Shown in pieces: positions 17,353 through 26,053 of a stretch of DNA of 64,000 bases; position 1 is the first letter of the stretch, and each line of letters begins with the position of its first letter. The position numbers and the translations under genes are program-made. The notes beneath the pieces are model-generated. The model saw nothing but the letters and a program-made list of their open reading frames with translations. It was not told the DNA's origin and did not search any database. Origin of the DNA: CAWGXZ01 sp963826695 (lineage in GTDB: Bacteria; Pseudomonadota; Gammaproteobacteria; Burkholderiales; Burkholderiaceae_C); NCBI GenBank assembly GCA_963826695.1, contig CAWGXZ010000005.1:62001-126000 (forward strand), given 5' to 3'.

Positions 17353-18081
17353 ATGGCAGCCGAAACCACCCGCTCCCTCGATCCCGAAGTCGTCGATGCG
17401 CTGCTGAACGTCAGCACCGCCACCATCACGACCATCCTGTTCAAGAAGGGCTTGCGCAACGTCTGGCTGCGCGGACCGAAGCCGCTGCGCGCCGGGCAGC
17501 CCCGGCGCGTGGGCCGGGCCTTCACGATGCGCTTCGTGCCAGCGCGCGAGGACCTGGCGACGCCCGCGGCCTGGTCGTCGCCGCGCTCGACGCGCGTCGC
17601 GGTCGAGGCGATGCCGGCCGGCAGCATCGTGGTCGTCGACGCAATGGGAATCACCGACGCCGGGATCTTCGGCGACATCCTGTGCGCCCGCATGGCGCAG
17701 CTCGGCGTCGCGGCGCTGGTCACCGATGGCGTCGTGCGCGACATGGCCGGCGTCGAGGGCAGCGGCTTGCCCGTCTGGTGCCGGGGCACCGCATCGCCGG
17801 CTGCGGTCGCCAGCATGACGTTCGTGAACTGGGAAGAGGCGATCGGCTGCGGCGGGGTGGCGGTGTTCCCGGGCGATATCGTCGTCGCAGACGACGACGG
17901 CGCGGTGTTGATCCCCGACGCCTACCTCGCGGACGTGCTCGCCGCCGGCCCGGAACAGGAACGGCTCGAAGCCTGGATCATGCGACAGGTCGAGCAGGGC
18001 ACTGCCTTGCCGGGCCTGTACCCGCCCGACGAGGCGGCGATGGCGCGCTACCGCGCGGACCTGACGACGCCGGGGCACTGA
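17353..18081 (+). CDS. RraA-family protein, 4-hydroxy-4-methyl-2-oxoglutarate aldolase-like
   Basis: Member of the RraA/HMG aldolase family, 242 residues, close to the length of the enzymatic branch rather than the 160-residue RNase E inhibitor RraA. The characteristic GDILCARMAQLGVAALVTDGVVRDMAGV block carries the Arg and Asp that bind substrate and metal in class II pyruvate aldolases. VVADDDGAVLIP near the end is also family-typical. In this cluster a retro-aldol cleavage giving pyruvate is likely, but related proteins also act as dehydratase or decarboxylase. It starts 23 bp after the amidohydrolase gene. Confidence 0.82.
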   Translation: MAAETTRSLDPEVVDALLNVSTATITTILFKKGLRNVWLRGPKPLRAGQPRRVGRAFTMRFVPAREDLATPAAWSSPRSTRVAVEAMPAGSIVVVDAMGITDAGIFGDILCARMAQLGVAALVTDGVVRDMAGVEGSGLPVWCRGTASPAAVASMTFVNWEEAIGCGGVAVFPGDIVVADDDGAVLIPDAYLADVLAAGPEQERLEAWIMRQVEQGTALPGLYPPDEAAMARYRADLTTPGH

Positions 18082-18120
18082 CTTCCGGTCCGCCGGCAAC
18101 CCTCCCAGCAGGAACCACCC

Positions 18121-19104
18121 ATGTCACTCCAAATCCGAACCATCCTGGTGCGCATCGGCGTTGCCATCGCAGGCGTGGCTTTCGCCGCGACCGCCGCGGC
18201 ACAAAGCTACCCCACCAGGCCGGTCAAGCTCGTGGTCGGCTTCCCTCCCGGAGGTGGCGTCGACATCGTGGCGCGGCTGATCGGCGTCGAATTGCAGAAG
18301 TCGCTGGGCCAGCCGGTCGTGATCGAAAACCGGGCCGGCGCCGGCGGCAGCGTCGCTGCCGACATCGTCGCCAAGTCCCCCGCCGACGGCTACACGCTGC
18401 TGATGGGCAACACCGGCTCGCTGACGATCAATCCGGCGCTGTATGCAAAGGTCGGCTACGACACGCGGCGCGATTTCGCTCCGGTCGCACTGGTCTCGAC
18501 AAGCCCGCTGGCGCTGGTGGTCCACCCCGAGCTGCCAGCCCGGTCGCTCAACGAGTTGCTGGGTCTCGCGAAAAAGCGGCCCGATGCGATCAGCTATGGC
18601 ACCGGAGGCAATGGCAGCATTTCGCACCTGACCGTCGAGCTGCTGAAGTCGCAGACCGGCGCGGCCATGGCGCACATCCCGTACAAGGGCGGCACACCGG
18701 CGATCGTCGATCTGATGGCAGGCCAGGTGCAGATGGTGGTCGAAGGCGTGCCGCTGGTGGCACCCTTCGTCAATCAGAAGAAGATGCGCGCGCTGGCGGT
18801 CACCTCCCAGGCACGTTCGCCGGCCTTGCCGGACGTGCCGACGATGGCCGAGGCCGGCTATCCCGAGCTGGTGATCACCGCCTGGTACGGCATCGTGGCC
18901 CCGGCCGGCACCCCCGCCGAGACGCTGGCGCGGCTGAACAAGGCCGTCAACGAGGCCGTTTCCAGCGCGGGCTTCCGCGACAGCCTCGGCAAGCAGGGCG
19001 GCGACGCGGTCGGCGGTACACCCGCACAGTTCGGCGACCTGCTGCAAAAGGAGCTTGCGCGCTGGGCGACGGCGGTCAGGATTTCAGGCGCGAAAGCCGA
19101 CTGA
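18121..19104 (+). CDS. Tripartite tricarboxylate transporter substrate-binding protein (Bug/TctC)
   Basis: Periplasmic Bug-type binding protein, 327 residues, for a carboxylate ligand. The signal peptide (IGVAIAGVAFAATAAA) ends AAAQS, then SYPTRPVKLVVGFPPGGGVDIVARL, the standard start of mature TctC proteins. DGYTLLMGNTGSLTINP, VHPELPARSL and HIPYKGGTPAIVDLMAGQV are also diagnostic. GCAGGAACC precedes the ATG. No TctA or TctB membrane subunits are in the window, so it would have to use a transporter encoded elsewhere or act as a sensor protein, as some Bug proteins do. Confidence 0.93.
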   Translation: MSLQIRTILVRIGVAIAGVAFAATAAAQSYPTRPVKLVVGFPPGGGVDIVARLIGVELQKSLGQPVVIENRAGAGGSVAADIVAKSPADGYTLLMGNTGSLTINPALYAKVGYDTRRDFAPVALVSTSPLALVVHPELPARSLNELLGLAKKRPDAISYGTGGNGSISHLTVELLKSQTGAAMAHIPYKGGTPAIVDLMAGQVQMVVEGVPLVAPFVNQKKMRALAVTSQARSPALPDVPTMAEAGYPELVITAWYGIVAPAGTPAETLARLNKAVNEAVSSAGFRDSLGKQGGDAVGGTPAQFGDLLQKELARWATAVRISGAKAD

Positions 19105-19177
19105 GCGACGGGTCGTTCCAGACCGTATGCTTCGGTCGTTGCGCAACTTGCCCGAGCGGCCTCGCCTCCTCCCGCAC

Positions 19178-20233
19178 ATGCCGTCTTCTACCGGCAAGCA
19201 GCGACTGCCACGTCCCAACGGGAGCGCGGTCACCGTTCACGACGTCGCTCGCGAAGCCGGCGTCTCCGTCGCCACGGTGTCGCGGGTGCTGAACGGCAAG
19301 ACAACCGTCGCCGAAGCCTTGCGCGTCAATGTCGAAAAGGTCAGTGCCCGGCTCGGCTATACCCCGCACGCCGCGGCACGGGCCCTCGCCACCCAGCGCT
19401 TCATGACCATCGGGGCGATCGTCCCGACGCTGCAGGAAGCCAATTTTTCGACCGGCATCAACGAGCTGCAGTGGCGGGTCAATCAGGCCGGCTACACGTT
19501 GCTGCTGGCCAGCTCCAACTACGACCCGCAGGAGGAGCTTCGCCAGGTGCGTGCGCTTTCGGCGCAGGGCGTCGCCGGCATGCTCCTGGTGGGCTCCACC
19601 CGGGCGGCCGGCGTGTACGAGACGCTTGCCGCAAAACGGATTCCGTATGTGAACACCTGGGTGCTGGACGACACGCACCCCTGCGTCGGTTTCGACAATT
19701 ACGAGATCGGAAGGACGCTCGCCAACTTCCTGCTCGACCTCGGCCACTGCGACTTCGGCATCATCGCCCAGGAGTTGCCGCAGAGTGACCGCGCCGCGAA
19801 GCGGATCGCCGGCATCCACCAGGCGCTCGCCGCCAGGGGCGTGGCGAAGCCACGCGAGCGCCTGATCGAGCGCTCGCACACCATCGTCGATGGTCAACTG
19901 GCCTTGCAGGCGCTGATGGAGTTGCCTCGCCGGCCCACCGCCGTCATCTGCGGTACCGACTCGCTGGCTTTCGGCGCACTCGTGCAGGCCGAGAGCATGG
20001 GCCTGCGGGTTCCCGAGGAGCTGTCGGTGACCGGTCTCAACGACGTCGAATTCGCTGCTCACCTGAGACCACCGCTGACCACCATCAGGCTGTCCGCCGA
20101 GGAGGTGGGACGGCGTGCCGCCGAGTTTCTGCTGGCGCGCATCGAGGGCCGGTCGGCGGTCCGGGCGACCTGTATCCCGTTTAGCCTGATCGTGCGCGGC
20201 AGCACCTCGAGAGCACCGGGGTCCGTCCGCTAA
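19178..20233 (+). CDS. LacI-family transcriptional regulator
   Basis: DNA-binding regulator of about 351 residues. The helix-turn-helix and hinge are unmistakable: VTVHDVAREAGVSVATVSRVLNGKTTV, then LGYTPHAAARALATQR. The rest is a periplasmic-binding-like sugar-sensing domain with FDNYEIGRTLANFLLDLGH and ICGTDSLAFGALVQAESMGLRVPEELSVTGLND. ATG 19178 is chosen; ATG 19127 in the same frame is possible. It probably represses or activates the 9755-21063 cluster through the AAGCGCTT site at 9697-9704 and responds to a pathway sugar acid (inference). Confidence 0.92.
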   Translation: MPSSTGKQRLPRPNGSAVTVHDVAREAGVSVATVSRVLNGKTTVAEALRVNVEKVSARLGYTPHAAARALATQRFMTIGAIVPTLQEANFSTGINELQWRVNQAGYTLLLASSNYDPQEELRQVRALSAQGVAGMLLVGSTRAAGVYETLAAKRIPYVNTWVLDDTHPCVGFDNYEIGRTLANFLLDLGHCDFGIIAQELPQSDRAAKRIAGIHQALAARGVAKPRERLIERSHTIVDGQLALQALMELPRRPTAVICGTDSLAFGALVQAESMGLRVPEELSVTGLNDVEFAAHLRPPLTTIRLSAEEVGRRAAEFLLARIEGRSAVRATCIPFSLIVRGSTSRAPGSVR

Positions 20234-20274
20234 GCCTGCACGGCCTCTCATTGAAACCCACTGGAGCTCTCCAC

Positions 20275-21063
20275 ATGAATCTCGGAATCGAAGGCAAATG
20301 GGCGCTGGTCTGCGCTGCGAGCAAGGGGCTGGGCAAGGGCTGCGCGCAGGCCCTGGTGCGCGAGGGCGTCAACGTCGTGATCACGGCACGCGGCGCAGAG
20401 ACGCTGGCTTCGACTGCCGAGGAACTGCGATCGCTCAACCCGACAGTTCAGGTGCTCACGGTCGCCGGCGACATCACCACGCCAGCCGGACGCGAGGCGG
20501 CGCTGTCGGCCAGCCCGCAGATCGACATCCTGGTCAACAACGCCGGCGGCCCGCCGACCGGGGACTTTCGCGACTGGGGACGCGACGACTGGATAAAAGC
20601 CCTGGACGCCAACATGCTGACGCCGATCGAGTTGATCAAGGCGGTGGTCGATCCGATGGCCGAACGCGGTTTCGGCCGGATCGTCAACATCACCTCGGGT
20701 GCGGTGAAGGCGCCGATCGACATCCTCGGCCTGAGCAACGGCGCACGCTCGGGATTGACCGGTTTCGTCGCCGGCGTGGCGCGCCAGCCGCGGCTGGCCT
20801 CGCGCAATGTCACGATCAACAACCTGTTGCCCGGTCCGTTCGATACCGACCGCCTGCGCAGCACCCTGCACGGCGCTGCACAGAAGAGTGGGCAGACGAT
20901 GCAGGCGGTCGCCGACGCACGCCGCATGCAGAACCCGACACAACGCTTCGGAACCGCCGAGGAATTCGGCAGCATGTGTGCCTTCCTGTGCAGTGTCCAC
21001 ACGGGCTTCTACACCGGCCAGAACGTCCTGCACGACGGGGGCGCCTTCCCAGGCACGTTCTAG
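20275..21063 (+). CDS. SDR-fold protein lacking the YxxxK catalytic pair
   Basis: Short-chain dehydrogenase/reductase fold, 262 residues, similar to FabG-like proteins. The cofactor loop is CAASKGLGKG, with DIxxNNAGGPP (ILVNNAGG) present. The catalytic Ser141 is in place (NITSG), but the positions of Tyr and Lys, 13 and 17 residues later, are Ser154 and Arg158 (LGLSNGARSG). This matches a known SDR-like subgroup that does not conserve the tetrad, so classical reduction is doubtful. It is the last gene of the LacI cluster, 41 bp after lacI, and ends before a convergent hairpin. Confidence 0.85.
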   Translation: MNLGIEGKWALVCAASKGLGKGCAQALVREGVNVVITARGAETLASTAEELRSLNPTVQVLTVAGDITTPAGREAALSASPQIDILVNNAGGPPTGDFRDWGRDDWIKALDANMLTPIELIKAVVDPMAERGFGRIVNITSGAVKAPIDILGLSNGARSGLTGFVAGVARQPRLASRNVTINNLLPGPFDTDRLRSTLHGAAQKSGQTMQAVADARRMQNPTQRFGTAEEFGSMCAFLCSVHTGFYTGQNVLHDGGAFPGTF

Positions 21064-21168
21064 GATCCACGCAACCCGCCCGCGCAACGGCGACTGCGCG
21101 CCGGACACGGTGGCTTGACGCCCGGCAGCGCCGGAACCTCCCCCTTCGGCGCAATCCTGCTCAACGCC

Positions 21169-21190
21169 GCTGCCGCTTCACAGCGGCAGC
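21169..21190. terminator. Hairpin between convergent genes, possible bidirectional terminator
   Basis: GCTGCCGCT at 21169-21177 and AGCGGCAGC at 21182-21190 form a perfect 9-bp stem with a four-base loop, followed by TTGT on the + strand. It sits 106 bp past the SDR stop and just past the stop of the dehydratase gene on the other strand. There is no long T-tract, so strength is uncertain. Confidence 0.5.
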
Positions 21191-21199
21191 TTGTCGAGG

Positions 21200-22972
21200 T
21201 CAGGGTTTCGATCTCGGCACCGTGCCGTGCATCGTCGCGGCGCGCAGGAAGTCGAAGTCGACGCCCTGGTCGGCCTGCGTCACCGACTGCAGGTACAGCT
21301 TGCGATAACCGCGGTCGGCGGTCGGCTCGACCATCGGCGCGGCGGCGCGGCGGCGCGCCAGTTCCTCGTCCGAGACCAGCAGGTCGAGCGAGCGCGAGCC
21401 CACCGACAGGCGGATGCGGTCACCGTTCTGCACATAGGCGAGCGGCCCGCCGACCGCCGACTCCGGCGTCACGTGCAGCACGATCGTCCCCGACGCGGTG
21501 CCGCTCATGCGGCCGTCGGAGATGCGCACGATGTCCTTGCAGCCGGCGCGCGCCAGCTTCATCGGGATCGGGATGTAGCCCGCCTCGGGCATGCCGGGCG
21601 CACCCTTCGGGCCGATGTTCTTCAGCACGATGATGTCGTCGGCGGTCACGTCGAGTTCGGGCGCGTCGATGCGCTCGGCCATGTCGGCCAGGTTCTCGAA
21701 CACCACCGCCCGGCCCTCGTGCTCCATCAGCCCGGCGTCGGCTGCCGACTGCTTGATGATCGCGCCGCCCGGCGCCAGGTTGCCCTGCAGCACGGCGATG
21801 CCGCCCTGCGGATAGATCGGGTCGGCGGCCGAGCGGACGACGTTCTGCTTGAACGGCGCCGGATGAAGCTCCATCTCCTCGCCGAGCGTGCGGCCGGTGA
21901 CCGTCAGCGCATCGAGGTGCAGCAGCGGCTTGAGTTCGCGCAGCAGCGTCGCCATGCCGCCGGCGTCATGGAAGTCCTCCATGTAGTGCTGGCCGGAAGG
22001 CTTGAGGTCGAGCAGCACCGGCGTGTCGTTGCCCATCCGGTCGAGCGCCTTCAGGTCGACTTCCAGGCCCATCCGGCCGGCGATCGCCGTCAGGTGGACG
22101 ATGCCGTTGGTCGAGCCGCCGATCGCCAGCAGCACGCGCATCGCGTTCTCGAACGCCTGTGGCGTGAGGATCTTGTCGATCGTCAACCCGTCGCGTGCCA
22201 TCTGCACCGCCTGCGCGCCGCTCAGCTCGGCAATGCGCATGCGGTCGGCGGTCACCGCCGGCGGGCTGGCGCAGCCCGGCACGGTCATGCCCAGCGCCTC
22301 GGCGATGCACGCCATGGTGCTGGCCGTGCCCATCACCGAACACGTGCCGACGCTGGCAACGAGCTGGTTGTTGACCGAGGCAATCTCGTCGCCGTCGATC
22401 TCGCCGGCACGAAAGCGCCCCCAGTAGCGGCGGCAGTCGGTACACGCGCCAACCCGCTCCGAGCGGTGCGAGCCGGTCAGCATCGAGCCGGTGACCAGCT
22501 GGATCGCCGGGATGTTCGCCGAGGCCGCGCCCATCAGCTGCGCCGGGACCGTCTTGTCGCAGCCGCCGATCAGCACCACCGCATCCATCGGCTGCGCGCG
22601 GATCATCTCCTCGGTGTCCATCGACATCAGGTTGCGCATGAACATGCTGGTCGGCGCCGAGAAGCTCTCGTGGACCGAAATCGTCGGGAAGTCCATCGGC
22701 AGCCCACCCGCGAGCATGATGCCGCGCTTGACCGCCTCGATCAGCTGCGGCGCGTTGCCGTGGCAGGGGTTGTAGGCGCTGCCGGTGTTGGTGATGCCGA
22801 TCACCGGCTTGTCGAGCGCCGAGTCGCTGTAGCCCGCGCCCTTGATGAAGGCCTTGCGCAGGAAGACCGAAAAGCCGCTGTCGCCGTAGTTGGTGAGGCC
22901 TTTGGAGAAGCCGCGGGGTTCGGCGGGCGCGGTGAAGACCGCAGAGCGGTCGGGCGGGGTGGAGTCAGCCAT
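21200..22972 (-). CDS. IlvD/Edd family dehydratase (sugar-acid dehydratase)
   Basis: Iron-sulfur dehydratase of 590 residues that would convert an aldonate such as arabonate, xylonate or a related acid to its 2-keto-3-deoxy form. Cluster-ligand cysteines are in SAYNPCHGN, VLIGGCDKTVPA and VASVGTCSVMGTAS. The C-terminal RISDGRMSGTASGT block with the catalytic Ser is present. Length and motifs fit the L-arabonate dehydratase-like branch better than IlvD itself, and the neighbouring DapA-family lyase supports a sugar-acid role. The start ATG 22972 matches the family; the open frame continues upstream over other genes but is not coding there. Confidence 0.9.
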   Translation of the reverse strand: MADSTPPDRSAVFTAPAEPRGFSKGLTNYGDSGFSVFLRKAFIKGAGYSDSALDKPVIGITNTGSAYNPCHGNAPQLIEAVKRGIMLAGGLPMDFPTISVHESFSAPTSMFMRNLMSMDTEEMIRAQPMDAVVLIGGCDKTVPAQLMGAASANIPAIQLVTGSMLTGSHRSERVGACTDCRRYWGRFRAGEIDGDEIASVNNQLVASVGTCSVMGTASTMACIAEALGMTVPGCASPPAVTADRMRIAELSGAQAVQMARDGLTIDKILTPQAFENAMRVLLAIGGSTNGIVHLTAIAGRMGLEVDLKALDRMGNDTPVLLDLKPSGQHYMEDFHDAGGMATLLRELKPLLHLDALTVTGRTLGEEMELHPAPFKQNVVRSAADPIYPQGGIAVLQGNLAPGGAIIKQSAADAGLMEHEGRAVVFENLADMAERIDAPELDVTADDIIVLKNIGPKGAPGMPEAGYIPIPMKLARAGCKDIVRISDGRMSGTASGTIVLHVTPESAVGGPLAYVQNGDRIRLSVGSRSLDLLVSDEELARRRAAAPMVEPTADRGYRKLYLQSVTQADQGVDFDFLRAATMHGTVPRSKP

Positions 22973-23031
22973 GGGGTGTTCTCGAGTCGGATGAAAAGGT
23001 GCGCCGACGCCTTGGCGGCCGGCGCGGGAGT

Positions 23032-23976
23032 TCAGTCTGCCGCGGCCAGCGACTCGGCGCCTGGCATGGTGAAGTTGCAGCGCTCGAGCCCGGCCTCGAG
23101 CTCGGCGCGCTGGGCCGCGTCGAGCTCGACCAGCGGCGGCCGCACCACCGCCCACGAAGGGTCGTTCGCCCGCGCGGCGATGGCGGCCTTCATCGCCGCG
23201 ATCATCGGCAGGCTCTGGAACACACCGCGGGTGGCGTTCAGCGACTGCTGGCGCTCGTCGGCATCGGCGTCGCGCCAGTGGCGGTGCAGCGCGGCGATCG
23301 GCCCTGGATTGACGTTGCCGGTGGCGGTGATGCAGCCGGCGCCGCCGGCACGCAGCGTCGCCAGCAGGAAGGCCTCCGAGCCGGCGAAGACGTCGAAGCC
23401 CTGCGGCTGGAACTCGCGCAGCATCGCCGAGGTGTTGTTCCAGTCGCCCGAGCTGTCCTTGATGCCGGCGATCGCCTGCGGATAGGCCTTGAGCAGCCGC
23501 TCGATCAGCGCCAGGCTGATCGGCACCTGCGCCACCGGCGGGATGTGATACAGGTAGATGCGCAGCCGCGGGTCGGCGACACCCTCGATCACCTTGGCGT
23601 AGCTGCGGAACAGGCCCTCGTCGCTGACGCCCTTGTAATAGAACGGCGGCAGCATCAGCACGCCGGCGCATCCGGCGGCCACCGCATGGCGGGTCAGCTC
23701 GATGGTTTCGGTGAACGCGTTGGTGCCGGTGCCGGGCATCAGCCGGCCGGGCGGGATGCCGGCTTCGAGCAGCGCGTCGAGCAGGGTGCGCTTCTCGGCC
23801 AGGCCGAGCGAGTTGGCTTCGGAGTTGGTGCCGAAGACCGACAGGCCGACGCCCTGCTCGAGCAGCCAGCGGCAATGCTTGACGAAGCGCGCCGGCGACG
23901 GCGAGTGGTCGGCGTTGAACGGGGTCAGGACGGGCGAAAAGACGCCCTGTAGCCGGGTGCTGGAATCTGTGTTCAT
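23032..23976 (-). CDS. Dihydrodipicolinate synthase (DapA) family aldolase/dehydratase
   Basis: TIM-barrel Schiff-base lyase of 314 residues. The substrate-binding GTNSEANSLGLAEK takes the place of the DapA GTTGE motif. The conserved Tyr is in RIYLYHIPP and the Schiff-base Lys in IAGIKDSSGDW. In sugar-acid pathways this family cleaves or dehydrates 2-keto-3-deoxy acids (KDG aldolase, 5-keto-4-deoxy-glucarate dehydratase, L-KDA dehydratase). Placed directly downstream of the IlvD/Edd dehydratase in transcription direction order of the cluster, it is a strong candidate for the next step. The exact product is not readable from sequence. Confidence 0.9.
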   Translation of the reverse strand: MNTDSSTRLQGVFSPVLTPFNADHSPSPARFVKHCRWLLEQGVGLSVFGTNSEANSLGLAEKRTLLDALLEAGIPPGRLMPGTGTNAFTETIELTRHAVAAGCAGVLMLPPFYYKGVSDEGLFRSYAKVIEGVADPRLRIYLYHIPPVAQVPISLALIERLLKAYPQAIAGIKDSSGDWNNTSAMLREFQPQGFDVFAGSEAFLLATLRAGGAGCITATGNVNPGPIAALHRHWRDADADERQQSLNATRGVFQSLPMIAAMKAAIAARANDPSWAVVRPPLVELDAAQRAELEAGLERCNFTMPGAESLAAAD

Positions 23977-24009
23977 GGCAGTCGTGGAAGTGACGGAAGG
24001 AGCCGGCAG

Positions 24010-24957
24010 TCAGGCGACCGGCGTGAGGGGTGCATCGCCGCGCAGCACGGCGTGCAGGTTGTCGAGCGCCAGCCGCAGCATGGCGGCGCGCGTGTCGTTG
24101 GTTGCCGAGGCCGCGTGCGGCGTCAGCAGCGTGTTCGGCAGTTCGGTCAGGCGCGAACCCTGCAAGGGCTCGACCTCGAAAACGTCGAGCGCGGCGCCGC
24201 GCAGCCGGCCGTCGGCAAGCGCCTCGATCAGCGCGGCCTCGTCGACGACGCTGCCGCGCGAGACATTCACCAGGAAACCGGCGGGCCCGAGTGCGTCGAG
24301 CACCGTGGCATCGATCAGGTGGCGCGTTGCCGGCCCACCGCTGCACGAGACGACCAGGATGTCGACCTCGGCCGCCAGCGCCTGCACCGATGCGACGTGC
24401 CGGTACGGCACCGCGGGCTTGTGGCTGCCGCTGTAGGCGATGTCGACCTCGAAGGGCTGCAGCCGCCGAGCGATGCCGCTGCCGATGCGGCCCAGGCCGA
24501 CGATGCCGACCCGCTTGCCGGCGAGGCCGGTGGTCAGCGGATAGTCCGCCGCCGCCCAGCGGCCTTCGCGCACATGGCGGTCGGCGGCGGGCAACTCGCG
24601 CAGCAGCGCCAGCAGCAACCCGACCGCCAGTTCGGCCACCGCCGAATCGAGCAGGCCGGGGGTATTGGTCACCGCGATGCCGCGCCGCCTGGCGACGTCG
24701 AGCGGAATGCCGTCGAAGCCGACGCCCGACGTCGCGATGACTTTCAGCGCCGGAAGCTGCGCCAGCAGATCCGCCGGCACCCGGTAGTTGCTGCGCGTCA
24801 GCACGGCAACGACGCGGCCGAGCCGCACGGGGTCGTCGCCGAGCTGGTCGACCGGGATGGCCTCGAACTCGGCATCGATCAGCGGCTGCTGTTGCGGCGG
24901 GAACGCGCCGATGACGACGATCGGCGGCCGCAGGTCGGAGCCGGCGTTCACCGACAT
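24010..24957 (-). CDS. D-2-hydroxyacid dehydrogenase, GhrB/glyoxylate-hydroxypyruvate reductase-like
   Basis: NAD(P)-dependent 2-hydroxyacid dehydrogenase, 315 residues from ATG 24957 (MSVNAGSD); an upstream ATG at 24990 is possible. Unlike the homologue at 15441, all key elements are present: VGIVGLGRIGSGIARRL for cofactor, Arg in NVSRGSVVDE, Glu in DVFEVEPL and His in LLTPHAAS. Hydroxypyruvate, glyoxylate or a keto sugar acid are plausible substrates. It lies between the DapA-family and TctC genes, all on the minus strand. Confidence 0.9.
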   Translation of the reverse strand: MSVNAGSDLRPPIVVIGAFPPQQQPLIDAEFEAIPVDQLGDDPVRLGRVVAVLTRSNYRVPADLLAQLPALKVIATSGVGFDGIPLDVARRRGIAVTNTPGLLDSAVAELAVGLLLALLRELPAADRHVREGRWAAADYPLTTGLAGKRVGIVGLGRIGSGIARRLQPFEVDIAYSGSHKPAVPYRHVASVQALAAEVDILVVSCSGGPATRHLIDATVLDALGPAGFLVNVSRGSVVDEAALIEALADGRLRGAALDVFEVEPLQGSRLTELPNTLLTPHAASATNDTRAAMLRLALDNLHAVLRGDAPLTPVA

Positions 24958-25033
24958 CCCCGCAAGGTCGCCGACCCACCGCCCCCGCAAGGGGCGACCG
25001 GGTCGGCCGAGCGAAGGCAGGCCGGCCTTCTGC

Positions 25034-26035
25034 TCACTCGTCGGACTTGATGTTGGCGTCGCCGATCACCTTGGCCCAGCGGCTGACTTCGGTGCTGACG
25101 CGCTGCGCCGCCGCGGCCGGCGTGGTCGGCGCTGCGGCGTAGACGCCCTGCGTCAGGAACTGCTCCTTGACGTCGGCGTTGGTGATGATCTTGGCCAGCG
25201 TTCGGTTGAGCAGCGCCACCACGTCGGCCGGTGTGCCGGCCGGTGCCAGCACGCCGAAGGTCGACGCCACCTCGACACCCGGCATCCCGGCTTCGGCGGT
25301 GGTCGGCACGTCGGGCAGCATCGAGATGCGCTGGGGCGTGGTCACGGCCAGTGCCCGCAGCTTGCCGGCGCGGATGAACTGCAGCGCCGCAGGCACCGTC
25401 TCGACCATCAGGTTGACCTGGCCACCGACCAGGTCGGTCATCGCCGGGCCGCTGCCCTTGTACGGCACGTGCGTCATCTGGATGCCGGCTTCGCGGCGCA
25501 GCAGCTCGGCGGCCATGCGCTGCGGCGCGCCGGCGCCTGACGAGGCGTAGTTCAGCTTGTCGGGGTTGGCCTTGCCGTAACTCACCAGCTGCTGCAGCGA
25601 GTTCGCCGGGACCGCCGGGTTGACGACGACGACCAGCGGCACCGCCCCGACCACCATCAGCGGCACGAAGTCCTTGAGCAGGTCGTAGCGCAGCTTGCCC
25701 TTTTCCAGCGTGACCATCGTCGAATGCGAGGTCAGCGCACCCATCAACAGCGTGTAGCCGTCCGGCGGCGACTTCGCAGCCGCCTCGGCGCCGATGTTGC
25801 CGCCCGCGCCGCCGCGGTTGTCGACCACCACCTGCTGGCCGAGCGCCTTGCCGAGTTCGATCGCGACGATCCGGCCGATGACGTCGGTCGCGCCGCCGGG
25901 CGGGTACGGGATGATCAGCTTCAGCGGCTTGTCGGGAAAGGCGGCCAGCGCGGCCGTGCTGCCGACGGCGAGGCCGAGTGCGACGCCGAGCTTGAGAAGT
26001 GATCGGCGCGGCAATTGCGAGCGGTTGTTTTTCAT
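25034..26035 (-). CDS. Tripartite tricarboxylate transporter substrate-binding protein (Bug/TctC)
   Basis: Periplasmic carboxylate-binding protein, 333 residues. The N-terminus has a twin-arginine pair (PRRSLLKLGVALGLAVG) and a hydrophobic core ending ALAAF, so export may use Tat. The mature part starts FPDKPLKLIIPYPPGGATDVIGRI. DGYTLLMGALTSHSTM, THVPYKGSGPAMTDLVGGQV and FGVLAPAGTPADVV are family motifs. Like its counterpart at 18121 it has no TctAB partner here. It lies in the GntR-controlled cluster, 18 bp from the regulator's stop. Confidence 0.93.
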   Translation of the reverse strand: MKNNRSQLPRRSLLKLGVALGLAVGSTAALAAFPDKPLKLIIPYPPGGATDVIGRIVAIELGKALGQQVVVDNRGGAGGNIGAEAAAKSPPDGYTLLMGALTSHSTMVTLEKGKLRYDLLKDFVPLMVVGAVPLVVVVNPAVPANSLQQLVSYGKANPDKLNYASSGAGAPQRMAAELLRREAGIQMTHVPYKGSGPAMTDLVGGQVNLMVETVPAALQFIRAGKLRALAVTTPQRISMLPDVPTTAEAGMPGVEVASTFGVLAPAGTPADVVALLNRTLAKIITNADVKEQFLTQGVYAAAPTTPAAAAQRVSTEVSRWAKVIGDANIKSDE

Positions 26036-26053
26036 CGTGTCTCCGGGGGTGGT

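Noticed and set aside
22973..24979. Upstream continuation of the dehydratase frame
   Set aside because: It overlaps the DapA-family and dehydrogenase genes in another frame and lacks protein-like composition; the IlvD/Edd protein starts at 22972.
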